Shown here piece after piece: positions 1-8,019 of a DNA stretch of 64,000 bases (position 1 is its first letter; each line of letters starts with the position of its first letter). This DNA is from JARDZU01 sp963730285 (GTDB lineage Bacteria > Actinomycetota > Acidimicrobiia > Spongiisociales > ZC4RG35), in contig CAVSQY010000008.1 of NCBI GenBank assembly GCA_963730285.1, positions 248,001 to 312,000 of the forward strand, read 5' to 3'. The position numbers and the translations under genes are program-made. The notes beneath the pieces are model-generated. The model saw only the letters and a program-made list of their open reading frames with translations. It had not been told where the DNA came from and did not search any database.

Positions 1-600
1 GGAATCCTTCCGATCGGCGCCATCCTGTCCGGGATCCTGGCCGATGCCGTGGGAACTGGCATGTCGATGGTCATCCTCTGCTCGGGATCGACACTGCTGG
101 GCATACTCTCGCCCCGATTCCATGTCCCGCCGCTGACCGATGTCGAGTCACCCGAGTTCTCTGCCGATCGACCCGAACCGGTTCACGACAACACTCCAGA
201 GGGAAGCCCCGTCCTGGTATTGAACACATGGCAAATCGACGAGTCGGATTTCGACGAATTCACCACCGTCATGAATGAGGTCCGTCTCGTGCGGCTGCGC
301 ACGGGCGCATATCGCTGGAGACTCCTGCGAAATGTGTCCGACCCACGACGACTCACAGAGCTCTTCGCCCTCGGCTCCTGGGAGGACCATCTAGCCCAAC
401 ATCGACGCATTGACGATGTCTCTGCCGCCCTATTGGCGCGGGCGCGCCGCTTCGACCGATCAAATGGGCCGGTAACGCGCCACCTGATCGGAATCGATGT
501 CGAGCATCCACCCGGTTTCGATGACCTGCTCGTCACCCATGAGGAGATGCACCGCAGCGACGGCTCGATCCCCACGCTGGAGGATCAAGGGTCGGCATGA
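1..600 (+). CDS. MFS exporter, C-terminal part with ABM-like tail (5' truncated)
   Basis: The reading frame is open from the first base, so the gene begins outside the window. About 40 hydrophobic and loop residues (GILPIGAILSGILADAVGTG) look like the last membrane segments of a major facilitator of the EntS / DUF894 type. They are followed by a soluble domain of about 100 residues with a ferredoxin-like, antibiotic-monooxygenase (ABM) style pattern (VLNTWQIDESDFDEFTTVMN, then GAYRWRLLRN and ELFALGSWEDHLAQHRR). Such tails are known on this exporter family. Substrate is unknown. The last 16 bases overlap the convergent gene at 585-1271. The family call is sound; the role of the tail is inferred. 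Confidence 0.7.
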   Translation, partial: GILPIGAILSGILADAVGTGMSMVILCSGSTLLGILSPRFHVPPLTDVESPEFSADRPEPVHDNTPEGSPVLVLNTWQIDESDFDEFTTVMNEVRLVRLRTGAYRWRLLRNVSDPRRLTELFALGSWEDHLAQHRRIDDVSAALLARARRFDRSNGPVTRHLIGIDVEHPPGFDDLLVTHEEMHRSDGSIPTLEDQGSA

Positions 601-1271
601 GCAAAGCTCATCTCTCGCTTGAATTTCTTCCAGTCCGAGGCCTTGGTGGACCAGGCAACATCGGTCACCACCATCCCGATGCCGAGCACGATGAGAAGGA
701 TGACGACCCAAGAGCCCAGGTTCGCAGCGACTGCCGCCCCGATGAAGGCAAAGGGAATGACCTTGCTGACGATGGCCCCTGAGGCATGCATCCATGCCCG
801 ATCCCTGGCCGGAGCCCGGAGATAGGTCTCATAGTCGACCTTAACTCCTGGTTGTGGCTGCTTTGGCGTGCCGACGAACCAGTGGGTGAATCTGATTCCC
901 AACAACGTGCCGACAACGAGATGACCCAAACCGTGAGTGGTGACCAGGACAACTCCCAGCCCGACCAGGAAGGCAACCGCCGCCGCCAGACCATCGAGGG
1001 AGTAGGCCCAGGCGACCAGGACCAACCCGATCAAGGTGGCCCCGACGGCGAGCACCGACCCCAGCCACAGAGGGACGGCCAGCACGGCCCATTGCCTGAA
1101 CGCGGCGCGGTCGATCCGGGCGATACGGTCGGCAAACCCATCGACGAGGGTCGGATCGCGTTTGACCTCGGCCACCGCCTTCCAGAATCCGGTGGGGGCG
1201 ATGGGCTGGTGATCGGCCACCGCCTGCTCAGCGGCGCTCAACGTCCTCTCGATCTCCATGGCGTCCATCAT
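585..1271 (-). CDS. Membrane protein with degenerate site-2-protease-like motif
   Basis: A 228-residue protein with a soluble N-terminus (about 65 residues), two hydrophobic segments (about 66-110), a central motif HGLGHLVVG, a conserved-looking block (YETYLRAPARDRAWMHASG), then two more hydrophobic segments and a basic tail (STKASDWKKFKREMSF). The arrangement recalls intramembrane M50/S2P metalloproteases, where HExxH lies in a membrane helix and a later Asp completes the site. Here the Glu of HExxH is Gly, although both His remain and an Asp occurs in VVTDVAW. It could be a pseudo-protease. ATG 1271 follows a GGA; ATG 1268 and 1259 are alternatives. Confidence 0.6.
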   Translation of the reverse strand: MMDAMEIERTLSAAEQAVADHQPIAPTGFWKAVAEVKRDPTLVDGFADRIARIDRAAFRQWAVLAVPLWLGSVLAVGATLIGLVLVAWAYSLDGLAAAVAFLVGLGVVLVTTHGLGHLVVGTLLGIRFTHWFVGTPKQPQPGVKVDYETYLRAPARDRAWMHASGAIVSKVIPFAFIGAAVAANLGSWVVILLIVLGIGMVVTDVAWSTKASDWKKFKREMSFAHADP

Positions 1272-1318
1272 TCCTATCTAAGTACGGAGTCCGCGATGCA
1301 ACCGGATCTGTTTGCTCG

Positions 1319-1849
1319 GTGTTCTTCTCAATGATGGAAATCCTCACCGAGTCTTTGTCGGTTGACCTCGACGCGGCCTTCCCTGATCTCGTTCGAGAGT
1401 CGGGCCCTGGCATCTATTGGGGCCTGCGCCGACTGTGCGGAAATCATCAGGAAGCAGAGGACCTGACCCAGGAAACCTTCATCCGAGCCTATCGGGCAAT
1501 GATCGAATTCGACCGGAATCGCTTCACCGAGCTCAAGTTGTCGGCGTGGCTTTGGACCATCGCCTTGAATCTGGGGCGGAACCACTTGCGTGCCAGGTCG
1601 AGACGCCCGACCTATGTCGAGATGGGCGACCACGGCTCCACCGACCCCGAGAGCCCGGATGTGATTGCCTGGGACCATCGGTTCTCCCAGCTGAGCGGTC
1701 CTCAGCGGACCGCCGTGACGCTGCGCCATGTCGTGGGCCTTGGGATTGCCGAGATCTCGACGATCACCGGGCGCCCGGAGGGAACGGTCAAGGCAGACAT
1801 ACACAGGGGTTTGGACAAGCTGAAGAGAGTGATGGAGCAGGAATCATGA
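1319..1849 (+). CDS. ECF-family RNA polymerase sigma factor
   Basis: A 176-residue sigma70 factor of the extracytoplasmic-function class. Region 2 is seen in HQEAEDLTQETFIRAYRAM and the following W-L-W-T-I-A-L-N helix (residues about 40-90). Region 4 with its helix-turn-helix is GIAEISTITGRPEGTVKADI followed by a basic helix (about 130-172). Regions 3 and 1.1 are absent, as expected for ECF factors. Start is GTG 1319, with ATG 1331 or 1334 possible. The stop codon overlaps the start of the alkyltransferase gene (ATGA), the position where an anti-sigma gene usually lies; no anti-sigma factor is visible here. This suggests the sigma factor drives expression of its own repair gene. Confidence 0.9.
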   Translation: MFFSMMEILTESLSVDLDAAFPDLVRESGPGIYWGLRRLCGNHQEAEDLTQETFIRAYRAMIEFDRNRFTELKLSAWLWTIALNLGRNHLRARSRRPTYVEMGDHGSTDPESPDVIAWDHRFSQLSGPQRTAVTLRHVVGLGIAEISTITGRPEGTVKADIHRGLDKLKRVMEQES

Positions 1850-2601
1850 GCATCGAAAGCCAACTGTCCGGTTTGGTCGGCGATCTGCCCGGCGGGATTT
1901 CCGAAGGGGTCGCCCTCGGCACGGGGCTCGTCGATGGATACGAGTATCACGAGTCGCACGTGGGCCGGGTCATGGTGGCGTTCAACCCAAGCGGTGTGTC
2001 CGCCGTCGATCTCGCCGATGACCGATTCGAAGAGAGGTTCTTGGCCAGACATGGCCGTCGCCTCCTCCCCGCCGAGCCCCCATCGGCGTGGAGACAGCAC
2101 ATCGACGAGGCCATCGAGGCCGGGACTCCCGGTCGGATCCCGGTCGACCTTCGATCGGTGACTCCCTTTCAAGCTGTCGTTCTGACCACCGCCGCCTCGA
2201 TCCCAAGGGGCGAAGTTCGCCCATATGGGTGGCTGGCCAAGGAAGTCGACCACCCGGGAGCGACCAGGGCAGTCGGCTCGACAATGGCACGAAACCCGAT
2301 CCCCCTGATCATCCCCTGTCATCGTGTGGTCAGGGCCGACGGCAGGATCGGTGAGTACTCACTCGGCGGGCCTCACAACAAGTGGGAGTTGCTCGACCAC
2401 GAGGGCGTGGATCCCCGGCACCTCGAGGAGCTGGCCACCCATCGGGTCCGCGTCCAGGGAAACTCGTCGACCGGGATCTTCTGTCACCCGACATGTCACG
2501 CCCTGCGGCGCTCCAAGGAGGCGAACATCGTGGACTTCTCTTCGGCAGGCGCAGCTCGATCGGCTGGATTCAGGCCCTGTCAGATCTGCCGGCCGGCGTG
2601 A
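1846..2601 (+). CDS. ogt: Methylated-DNA-protein-cysteine methyltransferase with C-terminal Ada-type zinc domain
   Basis: A 251-residue suicide alkyltransferase that removes O6-alkyl groups from guanine. Residues 1-85 match the variable N-terminal domain. The catalytic domain (about 100-195) has the diagnostic IPCHRVVRADG with the acceptor Cys, preceded by VGSTMARNPIPLI and followed by IGEYSLGG. Residues 205-251 match the Ada zinc-binding domain: two cysteines in TGIFCHPTCHALRRSKEANI and two in FRPCQICRP. In Ada this domain is N-terminal and repairs phosphotriesters; here it is at the C-terminus and there is no AraC-type DNA-binding domain. The start is fixed by the ATGA overlap with the upstream sigma gene. 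Confidence 0.92.
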   Translation: MSIESQLSGLVGDLPGGISEGVALGTGLVDGYEYHESHVGRVMVAFNPSGVSAVDLADDRFEERFLARHGRRLLPAEPPSAWRQHIDEAIEAGTPGRIPVDLRSVTPFQAVVLTTAASIPRGEVRPYGWLAKEVDHPGATRAVGSTMARNPIPLIIPCHRVVRADGRIGEYSLGGPHNKWELLDHEGVDPRHLEELATHRVRVQGNSSTGIFCHPTCHALRRSKEANIVDFSSAGAARSAGFRPCQICRPA

Positions 2602-2625
2602 GGGACGCCCAAGACGCGACCTGGC

Positions 2626-3054
2626 TCACCCGGGACCTGTGTCTGGTCCCGGTGAGTCGCCCCGCGCCACGATGGCAAGGCGGGGTAGGTAGTGCCTCCA
2701 CCCCAACTTCTGAAGATCGGCCTCATCCTCGGGCACGGACCGATGGGTCAAGACCACCAGAGTGCCCTGGCCCTCAGCAATCAGCTCGATGTCGACCGTG
2801 GTCGACCCAGGTGGTATCCCGGGCCGATCTACCCAGCCCCACGTGAAGACCACCCGCCGGTCGGCGACGAGCTCGACGAATTGACCTCGCGCCGTCATCC
2901 CATTGCTCATCGTCATCGAGAAGATGCCACCCGGCCAAGGGTCTACGACCGCCTTCTCACCCTGCCACTTACTCCATTCGCCTGACTCGGTCAGGTAGCG
3001 ATAGACGGTGGACGGCGAAGCCTCGATTCTCTGTCTCACAACGATCTCTGTCAT
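2626..3054 (-). CDS. SRPBCC / AHSA1-type START-domain protein
   Basis: A 142-residue protein of the Bet v1-like START superfamily (AHSA1/polyketide cyclase type). It begins MTEIVVRQRIEASPSTVYRY, has the WSKWQGEKAVVDPWPGGIFSM core and ends with the helix LGWRHYLPRLAIVARG. It probably binds a hydrophobic ligand. ATG 3054 is preferred because it overlaps the stop of the ArsR gene by four bases (ATGA), giving translational coupling; a longer open frame upstream is not used. ArsR plus AHSA1 pairs are common in actinobacteria, but the ligand is unknown. Confidence 0.85.
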   Translation of the reverse strand: MTEIVVRQRIEASPSTVYRYLTESGEWSKWQGEKAVVDPWPGGIFSMTMSNGMTARGQFVELVADRRVVFTWGWVDRPGIPPGSTTVDIELIAEGQGTLVVLTHRSVPEDEADLQKLGWRHYLPRLAIVARGDSPGPDTGPG

Positions 3055-3356
3055 TGGGGATTTCCCTGCGACTGCTCGACTTCCGCGGCGAGGCCCTCCA
3101 GCCATTCGGCCCACATGGTCTCGAGCATGCCGCGGAAGGGCGCCAGCACATCCTGGTCGGCGCGATAGAGACGCCGATTCCCGTCCTTGCGAACGCTAAC
3201 GAGGGAATGCTTGCGGAGAACGGCCAGGTGTTGCGATACCGCGCCGAGCGTCACATCGAAGTGCGACGCGATGTCGGTCACCGGTAGTTCCCGTTCCCAG
3301 ATGAGCCCGAGGATCTGTCTTCGGTTCGGTTCAGCGATGACCTGCAGAACGTCCAT
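3051..3356 (-). CDS. ArsR-family transcriptional regulator
   Basis: A small winged-helix repressor of about 101 residues: MDVLQVIAEPNRRQILGLIW (helix 1-2), a recognition helix in TDIASHFDVTLGAVSQHLAVL and a beta-wing in VRKDGNRRLYRAD. There are no metal-binding cysteines, so it is not a classical arsenic sensor. A GGAG five bases before ATG 3356 supports this start; GTG 3362 is the longer alternative. It is divergent from the YCII-domain gene and shares an 85-base control region containing a perfect palindrome. It is cotranscribed with the START-domain gene. Confidence 0.88.
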   Translation of the reverse strand: MDVLQVIAEPNRRQILGLIWERELPVTDIASHFDVTLGAVSQHLAVLRKHSLVSVRKDGNRRLYRADQDVLAPFRGMLETMWAEWLEGLAAEVEQSQGNPQ

Positions 3357-3382
3357 GACCACTCCGTCTATTTTAGTCGTTA

Positions 3383-3410
3383 TTGAACTAGGTCGATGCC
3401 TTGCTATAGT
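3383..3410 (+). promoter_or_regulatory. Sigma70-like promoter for the YCII-domain gene
   Basis: TTGAAC (3383-3388), a 16-base spacer and TATAGT (3405-3410) lie 30 bases before the ATG at 3441. The local sequence is A/T-rich against a GC-rich background. The -10 box overlaps the palindrome at 3407-3418. Confidence 0.6.
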
Positions 3411-3418
3411 TGCAACTA
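3407..3418. promoter_or_regulatory. 12-bp palindrome, likely ArsR operator
   Basis: TAGTTGCAACTA is a perfect inverted repeat between the divergent ArsR and YCII genes. It overlaps the -10 box, so a bound dimer would block the promoter. ArsR-family dimers typically bind 12-2-12-like palindromes; assignment to this ArsR is inferred from position. Confidence 0.5.
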
Positions 3419-3440
3419 AATTAGCTCGAGAAGGACAACC

Positions 3441-3776
3441 ATGCCACGATTCATGATGATCTACAAGGGCGAGGCCACGGACACCGCCGACATGACCGAA
3501 GAGAACGCCGCTGCGGTCATGGAGAAGTGGGCGTCTTGGATGGGGAGAGTTGGCATCTCTCTCGTCGATGTCGGAACGCCATTCGGACCAGGGCTTTCAG
3601 TGATCGACGACGGCGGAACCGCGGTCCCGGTCGCCCTGAGTGGATACTCGATCATCGAAGCCGAGGATCTGGAGGAGGCCGCCAAGCTGACAGACGGGCA
3701 TCCTTACCTGAGCGACGCCAACGGCGGGTTCTCCATCGAGTTGTATCAGATGATGCCGGTCCCGTTCGACGAATAG
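3441..3776 (+). CDS. YCII-related domain protein
   Basis: A 111-residue protein beginning MPRFMMIYKGEATD and containing EKWASWMGRVG, GYSIIEAEDLEEAAKLTDGHP and FSIELYQMMPV. This is the dimeric alpha-beta barrel fold of YCII / DGPF-domain proteins, often found beside ECF sigma factors or ArsR-AHSA1 pairs. AAGGA sits at the correct distance from ATG 3441. No enzymatic activity is established. Its control by the neighbouring ArsR repressor is inferred from the shared promoter region. Confidence 0.85.
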   Translation: MPRFMMIYKGEATDTADMTEENAAAVMEKWASWMGRVGISLVDVGTPFGPGLSVIDDGGTAVPVALSGYSIIEAEDLEEAAKLTDGHPYLSDANGGFSIELYQMMPVPFDE

Positions 3777-3781
3777 ACCGT

Positions 3782-3796
3782 CCCCCTCTTCGGGGG
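3782..3796 (+). terminator. Short GC hairpin after the YCII gene
   Basis: CCCCC and GGGGG arms flank a TCTTC loop just after the stop codon at 3776. There is no T tract, so it is a weak terminator candidate. Confidence 0.35.
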
Positions 3797-3866
3797 CTAT
3801 TGAGAACCTCGCCCCCGCAGTAGCTGATTGATTGGGCGGCAGCGACGGCGGGTACCCTCGCCCCGA

Positions 3867-5810
3867 ATGGGAACCGAAACAGAACAACTCGCGGTAAACA
3901 CGATCAAGGCACTGGCGATGGACGCCGTGCAGAAGGCAAACAGCGGCCACCCCGGCATGCCGATGGGGATGGCCGACATCGCGGTGGTCCTCTGGAGCCG
4001 CTACCTCAAGGTCGACCCGGACACGCCGGATTGGCCCGACCGGGACCGATTCATTCTCTCCAACGGTCACGGCTCGATGTTGCTCTACTCGCTGCTGCAT
4101 CTGTCCGGATTCCCACTCGCCCTCGAAGAGCTCGAGCGATTCAGACAGCTGGACAGCCATACCGCCGGGCATCCCGAGATCAACCACGGCCTCGGGATCG
4201 AGATGACTACCGGACCGCTCGGGCAGGGCTTCGCCGGCGGCGTTGGGATGGCGATTGCCGAAACACATCTGCGCGCCCGTATGGGCAGGGACCTGGTCGA
4301 CCATTTCACCTTTGGGTTCGTCTCCGACGGGGACCTGATGGAGGGCGTCAGTGCCGAAGCAGGATCGCTGGCAGGGCGATTTGGGCTGGGTCGTCTCATC
4401 TATCTCTACGACGACAACAACATCTCGATCGATGGATCCACGGACATCACGTTCAAAGAAGACGTGCCCGCCCGCTTCGGCGCACAGGGTTGGCACACGC
4501 TCGAAGTCGACGGACATGACCGTGAAGCGATTGCCGAGAGCATCGAAGCGGCCGTCGGCGTAGAGGACCGGCCGTCTCTGATCGTCTGTCACACCCATAT
4601 CGCCAACGGCGCCCCTCATGCCCACGACACCGCCGCAGCTCATGGATCCCCCCTGGGCGAGGAGGAGGTCAGGCTCACCAAGGAGGCGATGGGGTATCCA
4701 ACCGCGCCATCCTTCAACGTCGACCCGGCTGTGTACGAGTTCTTCACAAAGGCGATGAGACGTGGGAGACAGGCCAGGGCCGACTGGCAGGTGCGTCTCG
4801 ATGGAGCATCGGGCGAACAGTCGGAGCTGTGGCACGCCCTACACGATCGGAGCCAGATCTCTCTCGATGGTCCCGGTTTTGAGGTCGGCTCGGAGATGGC
4901 GACCAGGTCCTCTTCGGGAAAGCTGTTCTTTGAGATCGCCGAAAAGGTCCCCGGTTTCATCGGTGGCGCCGCAGACCTCGTGGCTTCGACAAAAACGGTC
5001 ATAGACAAATCCAGGCTGTTCTCCCCAGAAGACCCCGCCGCCAGGGACATCCCGTTTGGGATCCGAGAGCACGCCATGGGAGCTGCGGTCAACGGCATGG
5101 CGGTCCATGGGGGCCTCAGGCCATACGGGGCAACCTTTTTCGTCTTCAGCGACTACATGCGGCCGGCGGTGCGCCTGTCCGCTCTCATGGAGGCTCCTTC
5201 GATATGGGTCTGGACTCACGATTCGATCTTCCTCGGTGAGGATGGGCCCACCCATCAGCCGATCGAGCACCTCGCGTCGCTCCGCGCCATGCCAGGGCTC
5301 TGGGTCTTGCGGCCGGCCGATGCAAACGAGACCGTGGCCTGCTGGGAGATCGCCTTGAACAGGACCAACGGGCCGAGCGCCCTCGTCTTGACCAGACAGG
5401 ACGTTCCCACGCTCGAGGCCAACCGCATCGGAGTCAGCAGAGGGGGGTATCTGGTTCGTATCGGCGAGGATGTGACACTCCTGGCAACCGGCTCGGAGGT
5501 TCACATTGCCCTCGAGGCCGCGGCGATCCTGGGGAACAACGGGATATCCGCCGCCGTCGCCAGCATCCCCTGCTGGGAGCTGTTCGAGCTGCAGGACCGT
5601 GCCTACCGGGACGAAGTGCTGGGCGACGCCCCACGTGTTTCGGTCGAGGCGGCCTCGACCTTCGGATGGGAACGGATGGTCGGCTCTGACGGGCTCATGA
5701 TCGGGATGGACCGTTTCGGCGCATCTGCCCCGGATGCAGCGTTGGCCGAGCGGTTCGGATTCTCCGGCGCTGCCATCGCATCGAGAGTCCGCGAGCATCT
5801 CTCCGCTTGA
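3867..5810 (+). CDS. tkt: Transketolase
   Basis: A 647-residue thiamine-diphosphate enzyme of the pentose phosphate pathway, transferring two-carbon units between sugar phosphates. Visible motifs are KANSGHPGMPMGMAD near the N-terminus, FILSNGHGSMLLYSLLH, the TPP-binding GDGDLMEG-like stretch (FVSDGDLMEGVSAEAGSL ... DDNNISIDG), IREHAMGAAVNGMA and the C-terminal HDSIFLGEDGPTHQPIEHL. Length fits the family. ATG 3867 matches the usual N-terminus (TEQLAVNTIKALAMDAVQ). The next gene starts two bases after the stop, suggesting cotranscription. Confidence 0.96.
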   Translation: MGTETEQLAVNTIKALAMDAVQKANSGHPGMPMGMADIAVVLWSRYLKVDPDTPDWPDRDRFILSNGHGSMLLYSLLHLSGFPLALEELERFRQLDSHTAGHPEINHGLGIEMTTGPLGQGFAGGVGMAIAETHLRARMGRDLVDHFTFGFVSDGDLMEGVSAEAGSLAGRFGLGRLIYLYDDNNISIDGSTDITFKEDVPARFGAQGWHTLEVDGHDREAIAESIEAAVGVEDRPSLIVCHTHIANGAPHAHDTAAAHGSPLGEEEVRLTKEAMGYPTAPSFNVDPAVYEFFTKAMRRGRQARADWQVRLDGASGEQSELWHALHDRSQISLDGPGFEVGSEMATRSSSGKLFFEIAEKVPGFIGGAADLVASTKTVIDKSRLFSPEDPAARDIPFGIREHAMGAAVNGMAVHGGLRPYGATFFVFSDYMRPAVRLSALMEAPSIWVWTHDSIFLGEDGPTHQPIEHLASLRAMPGLWVLRPADANETVACWEIALNRTNGPSALVLTRQDVPTLEANRIGVSRGGYLVRIGEDVTLLATGSEVHIALEAAAILGNNGISAAVASIPCWELFELQDRAYRDEVLGDAPRVSVEAASTFGWERMVGSDGLMIGMDRFGASAPDAALAERFGFSGAAIASRVREHLSA

Positions 5811-5811
5811 G

Positions 5812-7164
5812 GTGAGCCGCCAGTTCGATGCCGTCGTGATCGGCGCCGGGATCGCTGGAGTGAGCGTCGCACACAGCCTCGGTTCGCTCCCGGGGATCGA
5901 CAGTGTTGCCCTGATCGACCCCCGGCCACCGCTTACCCTCACCTCCGACAAATCCACGGAGTGCTATCGGAACTGGTGGCCGAATCAGCCGATGATCGGG
6001 CTGATGAATCGCTCCATCGACATCCTCGAGAGGCTGGCAGCCCAGTCCGGGAACGCCTTCGGCCTCAACCGTCGCGGCTACCTGTTCGTGACAGGTGATG
6101 AACAGAGGTTTCAACAGATGGTGGTGGATGCCCATCACACCTCGACACTGGGAGCAGGGCCGGTTCGATTTCACCCGGGTCCGATCCCATATCGGCCATC
6201 CCCCCGCGAGGGCCATGCCGGTGCCCCCGAAGGAGCGGATATCTTGGTCGGCCCGGGCGAGGTGACAACTCGCTTCCCCTTCATCACCGAGAAGGCAGTG
6301 GGGGCCATCCATGTGAGACGGGCCGGTTGGTTGAGCGCACAACAGCTTGGATCCTGGATGTTGGAGCGTGCTCGCTCCCAAGGGACCGAGGTCCTCACGA
6401 AGGAGGTGACCGGCATCGATGTGACTCGGGGGGCCGTCACCGGTGTGGGACTGTCCGACGGCTCTGCGATCTCCAGCCATATCGTGGTAAATGCGGCCGG
6501 CCCGCTGGCTGTGAAGGTTGGTGCCATGGTCGGGCTGGACCTGCCTTTGTTCTCCGAAGTCCACCTGAAGGTCGCGTATCGGGAACACCTCGGAGTGGTG
6601 CCTCGTGATGCGCCGATGTTCATCTGGAGTGATCCCCAGAGTCTGGAGTGGAGCGACGGGGAACGGGAAGGATTGACACAGGAAGGGCGTAGTGATCTCG
6701 TCGGCCAACTGCCCATCTTCTGTCACGGGCGTCCCGAGGGTGGGGCCGACTCCCCGTATCTCCTCGCCCTATGGGAATACCACGACGACGTCAGGGAACC
6801 GACATGGCCGCTTCCCGAAGACCTCCTCTACCCCGAAGTGGTGATGCGCGGCCTGGCCACGATGGTCCCCGGTCTCTCTGCCTATGCCGACCGGCTCCCA
6901 CAGAGCACCGTGGATGGTGGCTACTACACCAAGACTCCAGAGAACCGCCCGTTGATCGGCCCGGCCGGGCCCGATGGGCACTACTTGATCGTCGGGCTTT
7001 CCGGATTTGGGATCATGGTTGCCGCCGGAGCCGCCGACCTGCTGGTCGGCCACGTCGGAGGACAGCCCCTACCGGAGTATGCGAATGCGTTCTCTCTGCG
7101 GCGCTACGACGACCCGGCATATATGGGGTCATTCGACACCGCGCCCGACTCGGGGCAGCTCTAG
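5812..7164 (+). CDS. FAD-dependent oxidoreductase (DAO family)
   Basis: A 450-residue flavoprotein of the D-amino-acid / glycine / sarcosine oxidase superfamily. The dinucleotide-binding motif is at the N-terminus (FDAVVIGAGIAGVSVAHSL), the middle has AGWLSAQQLGSWMLERAR and VNAAGPLAVKVG, and the C-terminus has TPENRPLIGPAGPDGHYLIVG and SGFGIMVAAGAADLL, the second FAD-contacting region. The substrate cannot be told from sequence. GTG 5812 directly after the transketolase stop gives the expected N-terminus, but no clear ribosome site is visible; TTG 5806 is an alternative. It converges on the hydrolase gene at 7168. Confidence 0.85.
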   Translation: MSRQFDAVVIGAGIAGVSVAHSLGSLPGIDSVALIDPRPPLTLTSDKSTECYRNWWPNQPMIGLMNRSIDILERLAAQSGNAFGLNRRGYLFVTGDEQRFQQMVVDAHHTSTLGAGPVRFHPGPIPYRPSPREGHAGAPEGADILVGPGEVTTRFPFITEKAVGAIHVRRAGWLSAQQLGSWMLERARSQGTEVLTKEVTGIDVTRGAVTGVGLSDGSAISSHIVVNAAGPLAVKVGAMVGLDLPLFSEVHLKVAYREHLGVVPRDAPMFIWSDPQSLEWSDGEREGLTQEGRSDLVGQLPIFCHGRPEGGADSPYLLALWEYHDDVREPTWPLPEDLLYPEVVMRGLATMVPGLSAYADRLPQSTVDGGYYTKTPENRPLIGPAGPDGHYLIVGLSGFGIMVAAGAADLLVGHVGGQPLPEYANAFSLRRYDDPAYMGSFDTAPDSGQL

Positions 7165-7167
7165 GCA

Positions 7168-7914
7168 TCAGCCGTTGCGGGCCATGAAGTCGAGGATTCT
7201 TCTCCACGCGTCGGCGGCGGCGTCCCCATGGTCCGCCTGCTTGCGATCGAAAAAGGAATGAGGTGCGCCGGGATAGACGATCAGCTCGGCGTCGACACCG
7301 GCATCAGACAACGCCCGGCGGTACTCATCGACCACCTCCACCGGGATGCTCGGGTCCTCCCCGCCCATCAGCCCTAGAACCGGGCACTCGAATTCGGTGA
7401 CACGCTCGATCGGCCCAACCGGCGGGCGCTTGGGATTGCCATAGAAGCCAACGGCCCCGGCAAGGCCATGACCCTCGGCGGCCTGATGCCATGAGCTGCT
7501 CCCGCCGAAACAGAATCCAACCGTGAATATGGCGCGATCTGGGCGTTCCTCGCGCAATCGGGCCACCGCTGCCCGTGTGTCGGCCGCCACACCCTCGAGT
7601 GTGGTTAGTGGAACATGCTCCTTGTAGGGAAAGGATTCGTCCCTCTTGCCGACCCCAGCGGTTCTGCCGAAGTAGTCGATGGCGAGGGCGTCGTACCCGT
7701 GCTCGGCGAACCTCACTGCGAGCTCCTCATAGAAGTGATGAAGGCCCCGGACGTCGGGCAGGATCACCACCGCAGGCCCAACACCGTCATTGGCCACCGC
7801 CAGATGGGAGGCGAGACGGTTGCCGTCGGCCGCCGTAAGGGTCAGGTCTTCCTCGATTCTCACACCCGACGGGCCGGTTTCGATCGGCGGGTGCGAATCA
7901 CCGTCATGACACAT
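7168..7914 (-). CDS. Dienelactone hydrolase family protein
   Basis: A 248-residue alpha/beta hydrolase. PAVVILPDVRGLHHFYEELA forms the oxyanion strand and helix, GFCFGGSS is the nucleophile elbow with Cys as nucleophile, GGEDPSIPVE carries the acid Asp, and YPGAPHSFFDR carries the catalytic His. Cys in the elbow is typical of dienelactone hydrolase rather than serine esterases. No other chlorocatechol pathway genes are nearby, so a broader esterase role is likely. Divergent from the VOC gene at 8020. Confidence 0.88.
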   Translation of the reverse strand: MCHDGDSHPPIETGPSGVRIEEDLTLTAADGNRLASHLAVANDGVGPAVVILPDVRGLHHFYEELAVRFAEHGYDALAIDYFGRTAGVGKRDESFPYKEHVPLTTLEGVAADTRAAVARLREERPDRAIFTVGFCFGGSSSWHQAAEGHGLAGAVGFYGNPKRPPVGPIERVTEFECPVLGLMGGEDPSIPVEVVDEYRRALSDAGVDAELIVYPGAPHSFFDRKQADHGDAAADAWRRILDFMARNG

Positions 7915-8019
7915 GTCTCCACTCCATCTCGACGCGAGACCGCGAACCTAGCCCGGGCGGCGACATGAAGCCCGTGGCTGCGGCGTAACTTCCATGTCAC
8001 CGATCCGGGAGATGCGCAG

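Noticed and set aside
1417..1845. Upstream extension of the alkyltransferase frame
   Set aside because: It lies inside the sigma factor gene in another frame; the ATGA overlap gives the natural start.
4839..6726. Long minus-strand open frames opposite transketolase and the oxidoreductase
   Set aside because: Typical third-position GC shadows of well-supported genes.
7985..7996. GTAACTTCCATG, also found at 13861-13872
   Set aside because: About a hundred shared 12-mers are expected by chance in 64 kb, and the two copies have different positions relative to gene starts.
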